Assembly: GCA_031213475.1 (NCBI GenBank)
Contig: JARUPZ010000001.1
Coordinates: 21,587,142 to 21,651,141, forward strand
Length of the DNA stretch: 64,000 nt
From: Nereocystis luetkeana
Taxonomy: Eukaryota > Sar > Phaeophyceae > Laminariales > Laminariaceae
Direction of reading: 5' to 3'
Shown here: piece by piece, positions 23,716-36,600 of the stretch
How positions within the stretch are numbered: position 1 is the stretch's first letter
Layout of the letters: each line of letters starts with the position of its first letter
Program-made: the position numbers and the translations under genes
Notes under the pieces: model-generated
Seen by the model: only the letters and a program-made list of their open reading frames with translations
Database searches by the model: none
Told to the model about the DNA's origin: nothing

Positions 23716-25756
23716 ACTTCCAGAAAAACTGCAGACAAAAGTATGTGGAAACTTCCATGGTAGTACTTAACTTACTTGTAGTTGAAGGTAGAGAGATTTT
23801 TTATTAAAAATTGGTCAAATAAGGTGGAAGCTCCCATGGAACTAGATGGATATGAGGGAAGTTTCCCTTGAAGCTGATCGTACAGTATTGATAGGTTTGT
23901 TGGTAGAAGTATAGTGGAAGCTTCCATTGAAGTCCATGAAATTGGTGAAAGTTTCCGTCGAAGGTAGGAGTGAAAGCTTGCACGAGCCGCCACATACGTC
24001 ATTCCACTAGCTTTCACTGGCATTCATCTACTCACACGAGCTCTCACCAGCATTCACTTTTTGCAGTCGTACTGCTGTCCCGGGTGTTCTGCAGTACACC
24101 TTTGTGAAACAGGAAGCTTACGTGGAGGCCAAAGACGAGCGTCCACGAGCTCGTTGAACTTCTATTAATAGTGCGTAAGCTTCCACGCATTTCGACGAGC
24201 TTCCAACGACTTCCGTCTACTTCCACGAGCGTTTCCGCACTACCACCGACTCCTATGAAATATCCTCCCATGAAATTTTATCGAAGACTTAGTACTTCTA
24301 CGAGCTTTTCCACGCCAGCTCTTCTAAACTTCCCGACGTTGAACTAACGAGGTCACACGAAACCCTCACCCAACCAACTCGAGCCCTCACCCTTCAAATA
24401 ACGGCATTCCTGGCCCCAGCCGGAGGATGGTTTGGCCGGTGATTTTTGGAGACGCTTGTACTGCACGTTGCAGTACGTGGAAAGAATCAGGTCGCTGTAA
24501 ATACAAGACATAAGCTCAGACGATACCGCTTCCTAACCCGCCCTATAGCACTACTCTCCGCCCCACCCAAGCAGAGAAAGCGGCTGGGTGGGTATGTCTT
24601 TTGAAGACTCTAAAGTCGATGTGCTTGGAAATCATGTCTTAGTGTTTTTTCCTGGAAGCACTCCAGATCCACGCGCGGACACCAACCTGAGCCACCCGAA
24701 ACCCATCTCTAGCGTTAACCCTAAACCTATCCCAACTAAAGGCAGTCTTGGTCGGTTTGTTTTGGAAGACCTGTCGATGTGCTTGAATATATTCTAGGCG
24801 GTATGCGGGCTCTAAATACGGATCGTGCTGCGTACCGTATCCCTGCTTGGCGATGCGATTTCCATGGAAGCGGATGTGACTGCCGCCATAAAGGCTGCTG
24901 CGGCTGCACGGAACGTAACCTTCATTTGTTTTAGTTAGCCCTTACCTTCCATCGTAGCTAACTTCCTTTTCTGCAAGCTGGAGGTAGATCATGCTTCCAT
25001 GCACTTCCAATGTACGTAGCTGGAAGGACATCTTCTTCCGTTGACAACAGTGTATATCCTAGACATACATATGTATGGTGGTCTATTTTCGCAGAAGCTG
25101 ACATTGCAGCTGCCATGGAGAGAAAAACAGACTCCGACGTAACGTTCTGTGTAAGCTTGTATCGACTTCCACGGGAGCTGCGACGTATTTCCAGTTTCTT
25201 CCGTAGAAAAAAATATTTTCGCCCGTTCGCTCTCATCGAAGCTTCAACGCGTCCAATAACGAACGAGTAGAACACCTGTTCATCATGCACGCTTCATATC
25301 GCTTCATTTTCACGATTACAAGTAGACTACTCTAAGTACGTGTACGTGTAAATATCGGTTACCAGGTTGTGCATTTGGCGTACGGATTTTTTGTCGTGCT
25401 GTCCATCAAAACATCTGGGCCTCTCCAAGTCCGCGCTGCCTGGGTAGTCCACGATGCAGTGTACATGGTGTAGGGAAATTTACTAATAGTAGGTTATTTG
25501 GAATACGCATTATAATCAATAAGACTCTTCCAGGTACAGGTACTTCACTGGTTCAAGGCAAAGTATCCTTAAGGGGGCATATCCGGCTATGGCTGTAAAG
25601 CGCACCACGGCCTAGGCAGAAGGATAGGAGGAATGAGTCGGACGAATTGCCCGGTGGGGTGGGTGCAATCTGTTTGTGGTGGATCGCGTCCTCATATTCG
25701 CACCTGGGGAGGGGATACTTCCGACTACAGTACGCAGTGAAGAGTGCTGAGTTCAT

Positions 25757-25946
25757 ACACTGGTACCATCGTTTTCCAGCGCTCAATTTCTCGAGTGTCG
25801 GTAAGAAGAGTGCTAAACCCAAACGTTTAACTTCGGGGAGGCTCTCGACCAATTCTTCCCTTAAACTCTTCCCCCGTTCGGTATTTCCGGTCTTCTTCCC
25901 GTTCCGCAAAAAATTGAACGCTGAAAAACGGTGGCACCCATGTGTC
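25757..25946. repeat. Foldback element, ~50 bp arms
   Basis: GGTACCATCGTTTTCCAGCG at left and the complement of GGTGCCACCGTTTTTCAGCG at right; the arms extend through CAATTT and AGAAGA. No clear target duplication, no ORF. Single copy here. Confidence 0.5.
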
Positions 25947-26650
25947 ATCTCAACGCTTCTGACTCTTTAGGGTAGTATATGCTTCTGCTACGCTCGGATT
26001 CAGTAGAAGACTGTGCCTCTCGCCCGTGGGTCTTCTAACCCTAGAGTGATACATGCTCACAGGAACAGGCCACAGCAGCAGTACTATATATGAAGTACGC
26101 TTTTCGGCGAGGAAGGTGCACGAACAGTCCGTTCATCATGCCCAAAGTCTCCAGTCCATGTTCTGCCGTTGGAAAGGGCTACCAGCTGATACAGCAAGAA
26201 CCTGGTATCCCGGCTAAGGCTGGAATTCATTTTTTTTCATTTTGCGGACCCTCTTCCGCGCTGGGCTCCGTATGACCTTCGCCAGGGAGAAGTCGTTGCT
26301 GCCACCGTAGCAGATTGAGGTAAAACGTGCTATTGTGCGAACAGGAAACATAAGGGGCAACCAGCAGGACCTCCGCCTACCTTTCTTACAATTGTTTTGA
26401 TGTCCTAAGCTTCTCTCAGTGATTGCGAGAGCGGGAAAAGGCCTGTGATGTCGTGGGACATTCACTATACTCGCGCATGTTATGTTGTGCATTCTGAACA
26501 CGTACTCGGTTTCTGTGGCGACTTATACAGCGTACCGCGTGTATCTGATACGTACGCGCGCGGACCTCTTTTTTTTCATGTATGTGTTGCCTGAGGTGTA
26601 GATGTGCTTCAGTTATCGTATGTACTACCCTTAAAGTTTGCTTGTTTTAT

Positions 26651-26752
26651 TTTTTTACCAAGGTATTTCTTCCACTCCAGAGTTATTGGAGCCTGTCCTG
26701 CGACCACGGACTGCATTGTATTGTGCGTTAATGTGAGAACAACAACAACAAC
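26651..26752 (+). mobile_element. LINE B copy 4, last ~100 bp
   Basis: TTTCTTCCACTCCAGAGTTA through GCGTTAATGTGAGAAC and a short (AAC)n. One of the shortest possible 5' truncations; useful to define the 3' end recognised by the element's own RT. Confidence 0.8.
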
Positions 26753-27464
26753 CATACATCTATATGTCGTATGCAAGGAGGCCCCAGCTACAAGCATTCA
26801 AGATTGCCGGATTTCTGGTATGCAAGATCGTTTTCCCGGGGTTATAGGACGTCAGCAGGGGGGGAGGGGGGAAGGGGGGCGGGGTACGCGAACTCGTGCC
26901 GGGGTAACCGACTAAGCGACAGGGTGCAGTAGCTCTGCCTTCTCCATTTCTGGCTGACGAACATTTCTCCAATTCTCGAAGGCTTCTTCCCTCCGGCAAC
27001 GTTACTTGAAATGGGCAATGGGCCATATGCTCGCCGGCTTCGAGCTTCGATGCCATGGACCGCTTATTTTCATCAACAACCCTCAACGAAGAATACCAGC
27101 GCACCATCAATTATTGGCATGCATCACCCACCGCCCCAACGAAAAATCAGCACTCCACGTGTAAGAGAGAACTAGAACGCACATGACCTGCTCTGAACGT
27201 ACAGCAGTGGTGCGCTACCAAATAAATGTCAAATTAGTCCAGCACTCCCCGAGACAGTTCAAATCCCATCATACCAAGCGTTCCATCCTGAGTACTGGTG
27301 TGTTAATCTACGAATTATACCTCTTACACACCAGTACAGCCAGGTGAACTATTATGCTGGGTCTACTGGGTACACCGCTTCCAATACATAGCCTTTCTTT
27401 GGCCAGCACAACAACGACGACGGCGAAATAACCCAAAACCTTCGTCACAGTATTGCGTCTATAA

Positions 27465-27575
27465 TAGCCGGCGTCCCCGGTGGCTTGGTAGGTGGTTCGC
27501 GTGCTTACTAAGATCAATTTCGGGGGTTGGAGTCTCACCGAGTGCATACTCGTGAGAACTTTTTCTTGCATTAAA
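27465..27575 (+). repeat. Dispersed repeat, pair member 2
   Basis: Contains GCCGGCGTCCCCGGTGGCTT and ACCGAGTGCATACTCGTGAG, partner of 5330-5445 on the opposite strand. Confidence 0.6.
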
Positions 27576-27784
27576 AAAAATGATTAGCGGGAAGCGCGAG
27601 AGCGTGAGTTAGAAACGTTCAATGAAAGTTAACGAGCAGTGGGAATTTTGAACCCTGTGCGGGATAAAAAATCAGGCAGGTACCGGGGGGGAGAAGGAAT
27701 GGCACCTGTGACCACGGCTTGCCCAGAAAATCGTTGAAAGAAAAAAAATCGTACGTAACAGGTACGAGTTAACCTGGAACTTAA

Positions 27785-27874
27785 CCCCTTTAGAACCGCA
27801 GTTCCGTTTTTGGGGACAAACCAGTGAAATTTCAAGTAATTTGTCCCCAAAACGGGACTGCGGTTCTAAAGGGG
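27785..27874. mobile_element. MITE family 3, copy b
   Basis: 90 bp near-perfect hairpin: CCCCTTTAGAACCGCAGTTC and complement, TTAA on both sides (27781-27784, 27875-27878). The best-preserved copy and likely the closest to the consensus. Confidence 0.88.
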
Positions 27875-28379
27875 TTAAAAGTGATGGCCCAAAAACAAAG
27901 AAATCAAGTCGGATTGCCCAAAACAAATACACCTTTGTCCGCAGCTATTTCGTACGAACTGCAGCCCCTAGTCTTCCAAGCAACCGCTTGGTGGGACTAA
28001 ACTCTGCCCCTAAATGCATCGCATGGGAGCTCGCTAGACAACACCACCCAAAGTGCCACACCGAATGGTGGCGATTGTCGCATTTCAAGGCAATCGAATA
28101 ACCACGACCAAAAGAACTGCAATTGTTATTTGGCAACATCACGTTCTACGAGCTTCTGGCGATTTCTGCATTATGTACTCTGAATGTATCGTATTTGCTT
28201 CGGTGACTTCTTCTACGTTTACGTGGACATCAAAACGTTATCAGCAAGAGCTCCAACTAAACCCTAAGCTTGGGGTAACCTTGTCCTGGTCTTCTTTTGA
28301 TCAATCCAAACATCTACCCAAAAAATACGTGGCGCTTGAGAGAAGCCCAAAACTGGACAGAAACGACCCGCCCGAATGA

Positions 28380-30450
28380 ACTACTGTACAACAACTGTAG
28401 ACAAACAAGTAAGTATGTATTAATAATAGTTCAAATAAATCCAATATTTTAAAAGCAGTAAATCAAACACCACACCACGAACGACCAAGAATGGTTACTA
28501 ACCCTAACCCTAAGAAACCAGGGCGTCCCGAGCGAAACAGAAACCAGTCGCCAATTTGTATACCTGGTAGCTCGTTTTCCAACAGTTACAACAACAGCAG
28601 AACTAACTGCAGACAGAGCAGAGCAGAGCAGATGGAACACTTGAAGGCCCCTCAGTCTCCCGCCCCTAACCCTTTGCGGACCACAGCAGTCCGGGTCCAC
28701 TGTAGTACTGTTTTCATGTTCGAAACCAAACTGCTAGTCGTCGAGCCCCCTCCTCCTTTCCCTCCCCGGCTTGAAGGATGGCTGCGAAGCTATACTTCAT
28801 TTCGAGTCCCTCTACAAGTAACTCCACGCGGACTCCCTTGCTACTTCCCAGACATCCTTTGTATACAGTAAAGTAGACAATGCAGATCCTACAATACATG
28901 TTGCGAAATAACTTCCACGAGCCGTAGCATACAGGTTTAGCACCCTGCGAACACCAGTAGAGTTCTCCATGCTGTAGATACCTAAGTTCCTGGGAATATT
29001 CTCCATCAAAAGCGGGAAAAGAAAACAGGCCCTGCTTGACTCCCCTGATCCACAAGGACCTGATCCCGCCCGGATGTGGTCCCAGTTGATACCCTGCTCC
29101 CGACCGCAAGGTCCGGAAATATAACTAGCCGTCCGCAGGAACTGCCGGAGGCCGATAGCGCGAAGCGCTAACCGTACACGGTCAGAAATCGTCGGATGCA
29201 AAAAAAACCCGTCCCAACCCGGGAATCGAACCCAGCATGAAAATCATGCTGCTGTGCACCCCTTCACGTTATGTTTAGACTAGTTATAGCCGCAGTAAGT
29301 GTACCTCCAAGCCTATACCTGGTAGAAGAAAAGGAATACCCCCGGGAAAATGATCTCGTTCTACACAGCAGTCGTGAACTCGGCTCGCGAACATATGCAC
29401 AAGAGCGAGCAGTGCCACGCCCGGCAAACAGTATCTATCTACAGTAGATCTTGCAGACCACATAAATCATGGATCTATCAGCCCCAAATGATCTACAGTA
29501 GATCGAGAAAGAGTGGTCTATCCCATATGTTTGCTGCGTGCTACCAGTGTATTACACGAGTATCCCAAGACGAACTCCCCAAGCCGATCCCCTAGCCGTA
29601 TGACCCTACAAACTAAACCCAACGTGGACACCTTGCACGATTCCGATAAAGACGGCCATTGTTAGTATGACCTAATCTGAAGCCAACACCCTCGACACCC
29701 ACACATCGATCCCCTCTCGCACTATTTCCCCCCAAAACCAGGGTCCTTGTCGACCCCCTAGCTAGGCATTTTCCAACACCAACGATCAAACTTCAACTAC
29801 AACTCTGGAAAGGTCTGCTACATGCTTTTGTTAGTCACAACTCCAAGTCGATGCCCTCCACGACCCATAAAGGGGGCTGCACTGTTCTACGTGATTTTTA
29901 AACCGAAATTCAAGTCGACGTCCTCAACGACTACGAACAGCAGCTCCCTCTCTGGTGGGGTGGAACGCACGCACGCACCGAATAAGGCTGTCACACTATT
30001 AATAGGGTGATGAGCTGACACACACACCCTGTTACCCATTTTAGAGGCGTTTTTCTACAGAGCAAGGAGAGCGATAGAGCGCACGCAACCATAGTGGTGG
30101 CTTTGGAAATATGTATCTGAGGCCTTCCCATAGACACATCGCTAGGCGTTTGCCTCTCTCCCCCTCCTTGTCGATAAGTTCACCTATTGCCTATCAATAG
30201 CGTCATATGCGCCGGAGAGGGTGTGATTGCCTCAAGAAATATATTGCGTGGTAAACAGTGGTCGGGTTGGTCGTTCGGTTGCACCCCAACTGCACGTATT
30301 TTTCCTCCACGACTCTGAAGCGGATGTTTCCTAAGTAAGTGGCGCACAAATAGCTCGTGATCGTCTTTTGTTTCATACCCAATTCGAAGTCGAGTGCCTC
30401 CACTATTGTCAACAGGATTTGGTGCGCGGCGCACGTCAAGCTCGTGTTGA
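28380..30450. other. No gene supported; degenerate ~60 bp motif repeats
   Basis: The motif AATTCRAAGTCGAYG..CCTC.ACGAC recurs near 29670, 29840, 29905 and 30380. A tRNA 3'-half-like piece (T arm, then T8) lies on the minus strand near 29205-29245. This is the 3' flank of the GT92-like gene; no polyadenylation signal is asserted. Confidence 0.35.
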
Positions 30451-30457
30451 CAGTAGT

Positions 30458-30610
30458 TTATTCCGAGGCAGGCACCAAAGCAACTCCCTCGACCACTCTG
30501 TAGAGGACTTCTCTGGTGGCGCAGGCCCAGCTGGTGATGGTGTCGGACGTTTCGTCGTTGACGTCCCTCTCCTCCACCAACAGCTCCGCCTTTTCGTGGC
30601 TGTAGCCCTC
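30458..30610 (-). CDS. GT92-like gene exon 8: C-terminal helix and stop
   Basis: Acceptor TGTATTGTCAG followed by 50 codons and TAA. The peptide (EGYSHEKAELLVEERDVNDE, then a helical run ending LVPASE) reads as genuine coding sequence and joins exon 7 in phase 0. The intron before it is 4.3 kb and holds LINE A, repeat R and a MITE, so an extra in-phase exon between 7 and 8 cannot be excluded. Confidence 0.62.
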   Translation of the reverse strand, partial: EGYSHEKAELLVEERDVNDETSDTITSWACATREVLYRVVEGVALVPASE

Positions 30611-33600
30611 CTGACAATACAACACAAGGCGAGGCAAGGCAACGCACGACAACAAACAAGACGATACAGAGGTATCGAGTATGGAATGCACAAACCATCC
30701 AGTACGCGCCAGCAGATAACACCCCAAGAACTATACCAAACACTCACTATTAATAGGCGACGGCCAGCTAAGGCCTTGGCCCTTCGGCTACTGCTCAGTT
30801 GAATAAAGAAACCTAAGTGTGTCTCTGGTCCCCAAGTGCTTTGTCCTTGCAGTGGCCTTACAGTGGAAGCGCAGTCCTGGTTGGGCTACGAAGTTGGCAG
30901 CCAAGCCAATTCGGCTCGACTTTTGCGCTAAAAGCAAGTACACCGTGAAATACAACTAAACTTACACATTGTTGTTATTAATAATAGAACTACATACTTA
31001 GATCACAACCCCTGAGCGTGCTCGGTTGGTGCATCCCTGGCCTCTCAGAGCTCCCACTTCCAAACCGCCTCCTTTCATTACTTGCCGGACCTTTCCAGCA
31101 GTTCTTTGTTTTCTCGGTCATTTCTTCCTTTCTTCTTCTTTCGTTTCGTGTGCGTGTTCTCCGAGCACGGCATCGCGGGAGGACCCGGCACCGTCGCGCG
31201 TGCCAGCGGGTGCTGGCGGGTAGAGGGAGGGTTGCAAGGAGCGCGGTCGCCGCTTTCGTGCCTAGGCGTCGCGTGTGCCTCGAGACACGAGGGGTGCATG
31301 AACGGGCCTTGTCTGGCTTCGATTTATGATTGCTGATAGAGTATGTACGAGTTTATACAGGTTGTTCGGGACGGCAAGAACATATATAAGCGGTGCTTAT
31401 TTTTGCGACCACGCTGAAGTTGGAAGAGGGAGGTGTGCAGTTTGAAAACCAACGTTATCGAGCTGGCGAACGACGGCCATGGTGAGCACCGGGCTTCACG
31501 CGGGGCGGGCGACGGGGCTGATTGTGGCAGAGAGTGATAAAAGCTTTACCGGGACCGAATCGGTAGCGAGGTGGTCGCGAGAGGGGCGGGCGGCGTACGA
31601 GGCTGAGAGAGAAGCTCTTCAGTGCGATTTTTTCTTTTCTTCTTTTCGACCGGGTGTAAGGTGTTCCAATCAGGCAGAAAAATATTACGCGAGAGGGGAC
31701 GGGGATTTTTTTTCCTTTCCGAGTTTTCGGTTTCATTTTCAATGTTTTTGCTGCTGTGCCGTGCTGTGCTTTCGCTCTCTTCGTTCATAAAGTACAGACA
31801 TCGAGCATATCGCAGTAGTACCCTACCTGGGGTGTATGTACGTACGTACGACATCCGCGACGCGAAGCGTATATGCGGCATCCAAGCTGACGTCGGAGCT
31901 GTTTTTTCCTGAAGCATGACGGCGGGACTCTTGGCATTATCAAGTCGCCGGTTTGCAATTACGATCCTTGAAAACACTAAACTCAATCGTGGACCTCTGT
32001 TCGCTTCGCATAATTTGATGTACTTTTTCCCTTCCTGAGCGAGCGTAGCGGGCGGCCCGCCCGCGGAGCGAAGCGCCTTGTAGCTGCATACATAGGGTAG
32101 GTCAACGATTCCTACTGCGTGCTCTAGATGTTTCAGCGCACATAGATTCTTGATCTGTGTCGTCGAGCTCATGCTGCCGAGTGAGAATCAAACAACCTGC
32201 ATGATCTACGACATGTTTTCCTGGATTAGATATGTACAAGACCTTAGGGAGTTCGAGCCACCGAAGGGTCAACGGAAGTTGCCCCCTTGGTGTTTGGAGT
32301 TGAGACCGCGTTGTGGTCCATTGCAGCCAAAAAGGCGGGGAAGTGGTACCGGGGGATCCTTGAAGCAGCCGAACGGTCATGGTGAGGTGGCACGAGGCTG
32401 AGGCTGAGATGAGTAGACAGTGCCGCGCATCCGCCGTGGATGGTGTCCAAGGGAATGGGGGTGGAGGGGGCAACAACAAACAGGAGAAGTGGCAGAAAGC
32501 CCGACCAAGGGAATGCGGAGAGGGGGGGGAACAGGAGGGGTAGAAGGGAAACTGCGGTAGACGAAAGTAGGAAGGAGATGGCAGACAGGGTAGCAAGGCA
32601 CCAGGCCGACTAGGAAGTAGGACATGACCATACTACTAGTGCCACCAACTGGTGCAGCTGGTTCGAACGTGGTCTTCCCTTGTCTTTTTTTTTTTCTTTT
32701 TTTTTTCTTTCTTGCGATGACTCTCCGTGATTTTCATTTTATTTTATTTATTTTCCTTTTCTGATTGATAAGCCGTACTGAAGGAGCCGTGTGGCGTGGT
32801 TGGATGACGAACCTGCTCTGCTCGTTTCGTATTGTCTGACGCCAAGGGGCTGGGCATAATTGACGATCGCAGGGCGGAGACGGCAGTCTGGGTAGCAAGG
32901 TACCAGGCGGATTAGAAGGGGGAACCTGGCTATACTACTCGTACCACAAACTGCTGCCGCCACCTGGAAGGTGCTTTGGGCTTTGGTCTTCCTGTTATTT
33001 TCCCTTTGTTATTTATTTTTTCTCGGTTCTTTGTCTTACTCTGTTTACAAGCAGTGGTGTTTTTGTTATTTTTTTCTATTTTCCAGCTCGTTCTTTTTCA
33101 AGTGTTGGCCACCTCGCCTGCGGGGGGGGGACACGACAGACTGTGTCTCCTAGTTTTTGCTTTCATTTTGTTCTTTTTCTCTTTCGATTTGTCTACTTTG
33201 TTTTTGTTTCTCTTTGATCGTTTCTTTTCGTTTCTCTATTTCATAGATTGTGTATGTGGTGCCTGTCGTATATATTAATAGTATGATGACATGGCATTGC
33301 ATTGCCCACTGCAGTGGATACTGCATACCTGGTACGTGGCAACGTAGTATCTCTGTGGCGTAGCTTTGTGACCACAGAACTTGTATCTCTTCTAGGATTG
33401 AAGAATCGGCACAGACACTGGTTGTGCAGGATGTCGACGGGTAGAAAGAACGGTTTAATGTGAAGAACACACACATCCTGCACAACGCCTCGTAGCAACG
33501 AGATAATACATTCGTAGATCGTGATATTTACGAGGTATACTGGTAAGTCGCAGCATCAAGCCCACCTAAGAACTCGAGCCCCGCCCTAAATAACAGTGGC

Positions 33601-36600
33601 CCGTACGTTTTTGCCTCGTACATGAGAGGGTGGCACCGTTTTTATGTCATCGCTGACCGCGGTGAAGGGTGTGGAATTCAATATTCTGCGAGGGGGGGGG
33701 GGGACTACCAAAACGTGTCCCCTCGTGATAAAATCCCCTCCGATGTGACTAACCTTTTACGATTATCATTATGACCCCATGTCTTTGGGGATCCATCTAC
33801 TATAAGCCATGCCAGTAGAGAAGCACTCCAGAAGTAACACCTACATATATATGACGCTCTTCCTGGCAGCAAGAAGAGCAGGACTCGTCTAGCGACAACA
33901 GTTGTCCAAACCGAGAACGACACTAACTATGCTCATCGCGCAACTCGGAGATATTATCAATTCCCACTTCATGAACTAGATGTTTTCAGATGTTTTCAGG
34001 GCAGATGTGTCTCCGATCTAGCCCATGTTTCCTGGGTTGCATTTGGAATATGCCGATCCTGCACACCCTCTCACAAGCGCAGGCGAGAAACTAGATTATC
34101 TGGACAATCATACCTCCGAGGCGTAAACTATTGCCACTGCGGGTAGGATGGCGGTATGATTTGATCTTAAATACTGACCTTAACCCAACTACGAGTACCG
34201 AAACAGTAAATGCCGTTTTACTCAAAATTCGAGCAGTTTGTCCACAGAAACGGGGCGGGTACCGTTAGAAAGTCATTCAACATCAAGCCACACACTCCAG
34301 TAGATTCAGCTAACCGGTTCGCTGTCCCTTGGAAAAAGAAATAAATATGTTCACCTTGGCGAAACAAGAAGCTGTAGCAGCAAGCAGGGTCATCAATGCC
34401 CCATTATACACCCCAACATACATCATGGTAGCAAGTCAGACAATAAACGATCCACTTCATATCAATTCAACGGTTCTCTCGCATATCTCCAGCCATACTC
34501 AAGCTATGGACCTCAGCATAGCAGTAACCTTCCTTAGGTACTGGTTTTGTTTCGTGTCGTGAATGAGTGTACCTGCGCCCCTGGTGTAGCGGGCGTCCTC
34601 AGCCGTACCCTAGATAAAGGCTATGAAAATCAGAGTGAGTTGTAATTATGTTGGAAGCCCAAAGGCGTGCGAAGTACAAAAGCCTGCACGCCTACCACCC
34701 ATCACCCTCTAGGCTATGGCACCAATAATAGCAGATAACGTACTATTACAGGGGACCATAGTTGATAGGACCTATGGTACACATAAAAACCTATGCACCT
34801 ACCTATTTTTACTAACAAACTATTTGGTCCTATTTACTATGTATGGTCCCCCGTAATAATGTTGAGGTAATAAACGAGTGAGAAATGAGACAGCCCATAC
34901 ATCCGCATACATACATACGCATACCTACCTTCCATGAGCGTTTTGTTCTCGCCAGGTAGTCCTCCGTGCTCCCAAGGTAATGGTTGATCCGCACCTCCGT
35001 CACGGGCACGTTCTCACACTCGCAGCCCTCGGCGTTGTGCATGCTCTTCAAGGGCGGGGTGATCACGCCCAGCGAGGGGTCCGTGGGGGCCAAGTTCACC
35101 ATGACCTATAATAGCATACATACGCAACAACAAAAAAAGATTACGCACGGTGAAACGGAGCATTGAACAAAATGCAAGAAAAGAGAAACCGTCTTCAAGC
35201 CTCAAGAGGTACCCATTTCGCCGACCCCAGTAATAATGCCTAAAACCAATCGCGATATGGTTGCCCCTCAAAGCCGGGCCTACCCTGCTCAACGAGGGGC
35301 GGTAGGGGAATGAGTTCGCCACAGGCGTCGAAACACGACCTATCAGATATATAAGGAGGGCGGTGGAAAGCGGCTGATAAAAACGGCTTTATCGCCAACC
35401 GGTACCTATTTCGCCGACGGCCACACCACATTATTACGCATTACGCGTCAAGGGATGTCTATTTTGCCGAACAGAGAACAGTTTCACCGCCACGCGGTAA
35501 GCAGAGGTGCCTATTTCCCTGACAAGAAAAATCCAATCCCACCAGCAGCAAGAAGCGGCACGTTTATGTTACCGATACCTACTCCGCCCTCCCGAAAAAG
35601 GCCTCCAACGGCAAACCGGTACGTTTTTCACAGACTGAACTAAACCTTTTACCGCCAAAGGGTCTACATATTGTGCCGACCAGGAAGGATCTGCTGCCCC
35701 AGCGTTGACAGTGGAAGGTATAAGAAGATATTTTGAGGGACCCGTACAAGGTGGAAAGGCTCGCCGAGTGGACGTCACGGCGTAACGCTGATCGACGATG
35801 GTAGGTTTCAAGCTGCTTTGACAACTAACTGCTCGCTGGTGCGCACGAAGTACCACTCCGCCCATCAAGGAAAACAACAACGTCCGGTATCTGTCTGCCG
35901 CCGGAGAGTCCAGTCAATATTGGATGGGGCGGTGATGGCATCTGCCGCGTTGTGCAGTACGTTCCGCACAGTTGTCCTTCGCGTGGGCAAACACAACAAA
36001 GCAATGTCAAAAATAACTCGGAGCGCATGCATGCTGCACACTGGATAGATGGAACCCGCGGGGGGTTGCAAACGATAGCGCAAGCGTGATTGATAGCGGC
36101 GTTCTTCGCCCGATGCGGCCAAGAACCGAGGCAGCCCTACAAGTCCAGCAGGGGTCTGGTAAGGCATATAGATTCAACCAAGGAAGAGTCACAGTAAAGC
36201 ACACGCCGATCCACACAGAAAATGCCTCTCCTGTCGAGCTACCAAATACTACGGGTACCCACAAATTTTCATATTCCTACAAGAGTTGGCATACTTACTT
36301 ATTTCCATATAGTACAATGCTCCCTTATCCCACCCGAAAACCGTATTTCGAGCAATATTCCAGGCGCAACCCGGTGAACTGTGAGACCATAAAACCTGAC
36401 GGGCTACGGGCGAATCGAACTGCAAACACTTTCCGGAGGAGACCATGCGTCAGTCAGGAAGCACGTCGGTCGGAAGCGTCAGAGGCCGAACACTCTTCGT
36501 CTGAAGTGCCATGGCTCACCGCTCGTGTAGCCCTACGACCTACCTCGTGATACGGGGGGGCATACACATCAACATCTCAACACATCAATCTATCAACCTA

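Noticed and set aside
28714-28880. Possible terminal exon on the minus strand (VRVELLVEGLEMKYSF)
   Set aside because: Composition is protein-like but no clean acceptor, domain or neighbouring exon supports it.
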